Of a stretch of 64,000 nt of DNA, positions 63,115-64,000 are shown piece after piece (position 1 is the first letter of the stretch; every line of letters begins with the position of its first letter). The notes beneath the pieces were generated by a model. The model worked only from the letters and a program-made list of their open reading frames with translations, was not told where the DNA came from and ran no database searches. The stretch comes from Mesorhizobium australicum. GTDB taxonomy: Bacteria; Pseudomonadota; Alphaproteobacteria; Rhizobiales; Rhizobiaceae. The stretch spans positions 1 to 64,000 of the forward strand of contig NZ_FXBL01000004.1 of assembly GCF_900177325.1 (NCBI RefSeq). The letters run 5' to 3'. The translations under genes were made by a program, and so were the position numbers.

Positions 63115-64000
63115 ATGGCCAAGGGCGCCGCGGCGCATGAGGCCGTTTGCGCCCTGCGCCGGGAAATCGCAAGGATCGAGGGCCGTCTGGCGGAAACGCT
63201 GGAGACCCCGGCCGACGATAACGATGCGGTGCTCGCGCGCCGCAATGGGGCCGCCTTGCTGCCTCGCATCCCGACCGGCACGCCCCGTTTCGATGCGGCT
63301 CTCGGCGGCGGCATTCCTGCCGCCGGCCTGGTGGAGATACACGGCCGCCTCACGCGTGATGCCGGTGCGGTCTCGGGGCTTGCGCTGGCATTTGCCGCAC
63401 GCGCGGCCGGGCGCCGGCCCCTCGTCTGGATCGCGACCTCGGACATGATGCATGAGGCGGGCGAGCCCTATCTGCCCGGCATCTCCGCCTTTTGCGGCAT
63501 CGGTGCCGGGCAGCTTCTGGTGGCTGAGGCGGCGAGGCCCGCCGACGCGTTGTGGATCGCCGAGGAGGCCGCGCACCTCGAAGCCATAGGCGCCGTGCTC
63601 CTGGAGATGCGCGGCAACCCATCCGTGCTCGACCTGACGGCGACACGGCGGCTGCACCGGCGCGCCCTGGCGGCAGGCCGTCCGCTTTTCCTTCTCTGCC
63701 ATGGCGCAGAAGCGCAACCCACCGCCGCGCCACTGCGCCTGGTCGCCTCGCCCGCGCCGGCCGCGCCGCGACTGACTCTGGCAGGCCCGCTGCGCGGCTC
63801 GATCGGGCCACCCGCCTTCCAGATCTTCATCGACAAGAACCGCCTGTCGCCGCAAGCCGCCTTCCTGCTGCAATGGAATGCCGGCCGACGCATCTTCGAG
63901 GAGCCGGACCATGAGCCTGCCACAACGGATACTCGCCATCTGGCTACCCCTCCTGTCGCCGGACAGGGTCTTCCGTCAGAGATTCGGGAGGGCGTGGCGT
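63115..64000 (+). CDS. imuA: Inducible mutagenesis protein ImuA, 3' end off window
   Basis: RecA/SulA-like ATPase-fold protein of the ImuA family; more than 295 residues visible and still open at the right edge. The RecA-like core begins LPRIPTGTPRFDAALGGGIPAAGLVEIHG, then LVWIATSDMM. It partners with ImuB and DnaE2 in error-prone repair. Starts at ATG 63115, preceded by the SOS box. Its reading frame still runs past the imuB start, so the two genes overlap by at least 90 bases. Confidence 0.88.
   Translation, partial: MAKGAAAHEAVCALRREIARIEGRLAETLETPADDNDAVLARRNGAALLPRIPTGTPRFDAALGGGIPAAGLVEIHGRLTRDAGAVSGLALAFAARAAGRRPLVWIATSDMMHEAGEPYLPGISAFCGIGAGQLLVAEAARPADALWIAEEAAHLEAIGAVLLEMRGNPSVLDLTATRRLHRRALAAGRPLFLLCHGAEAQPTAAPLRLVASPAPAAPRLTLAGPLRGSIGPPAFQIFIDKNRLSPQAAFLLQWNAGRRIFEEPDHEPATTDTRHLATPPVAGQGLPSEIREGVA
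63911..64000 (+). CDS. imuB: ImuB Y-family polymerase-like protein, start only
   Basis: Only the first 30 codons are in the window: MSLPQRILAIWLPLLSPDRV and following Arg-rich residues are typical of the ImuB N-terminus. The rest lies off the right edge. It overlaps imuA in the +2 frame. ImuB is a catalytically dead Y-family member that recruits DnaE2. Confidence 0.75.
   Translation, partial: MSLPQRILAIWLPLLSPDRVFRQRFGRAWR

Overview
The window is a high-GC alphaproteobacterial chromosome segment. Gene content and order (mdh-sucCD-sucA-odhB-lpdA; dapF-mtaB-ftsY-ccm-acnA; DUF982, DUF1737, DUF2794 and IalB proteins; an Irr-type box; a GTTC-N7-GTTC SOS box; EcfG-type promoters) point to Hyphomicrobiales (Rhizobiales), probably a Mesorhizobium or Phyllobacteriaceae relative. 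The species cannot be fixed by reading. No rRNA, tRNA, CRISPR array, prophage or insertion sequence was seen.

Layout. 1-14.1 kb (minus strand): zapE, mdh, sucC, sucD, sucA, odhB and lpdA, a TCA-cycle block. It is interrupted by an AT-rich membrane-protein gene, a vapBC toxin-antitoxin pair with its own palindrome, and a DUF4160/DUF2442 pair. 14.5-20.5 kb (plus): an MBL-fold hydrolase, a stress-type DUF1328 peptide, dapF, mtaB, ftsY (with a 16-copy Glu-Pro repeat) and yciB. 20.5-23.5 kb (minus): the cytochrome c maturation cluster ccmABCDG. 23.8-28.3 kb: acnA behind a likely Irr box, a DUF1223 protein, a probable small-RNA gene (minus) and DUF2794. 28.5-33.3 kb (minus): an acetyltransferase, a Bax-inhibitor-1 protein with a structured leader, and an ABC permease/ATPase pair.

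33.4-38.6 kb (plus): arylesterase, thpR, a pterin dehydratase, a YkvA-like protein, IalB, rlmN and two membrane proteins. 38.5-43.2 kb: LysE exporter, secreted protein, argG, tyrosine phosphatase and lytic transglycosylase. 43.3-50.7 kb (plus): SH3 protein with an EcfG-type promoter, zinc peptidase, cupin, ffh, an AT-richer orphan, acetyltransferase, chorismate mutase, rpsP, DUF982 and a HAD phosphatase. 50.7-59 kb (minus): asd, PAP2 phosphatase, M20 hydrolase, alpha/beta hydrolase, PH-like protein, leuB and leuD. 59-64 kb: DUF72, a second DUF982, an FAD oxidoreductase, a CitE-like lyase, DUF1737, a small metallopeptidase and the start of SOS-controlled imuAB.

The most notable signal is upstream of asd. 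A 40-codon open frame with a good ribosome binding site ends in a Lys/Thr-rich tail, and hairpins plus a possible ribosome-binding-site-sequestering pairing follow before asd. Asd feeds lysine and threonine synthesis, so this looks like a leader-peptide attenuator, which I do not recall being described for alphaproteobacterial asd. Other strong signals are the structured small RNA at 27.5-27.7 kb with a textbook terminator, and the toxin-antitoxin and orphan genes wedged into the TCA operon.
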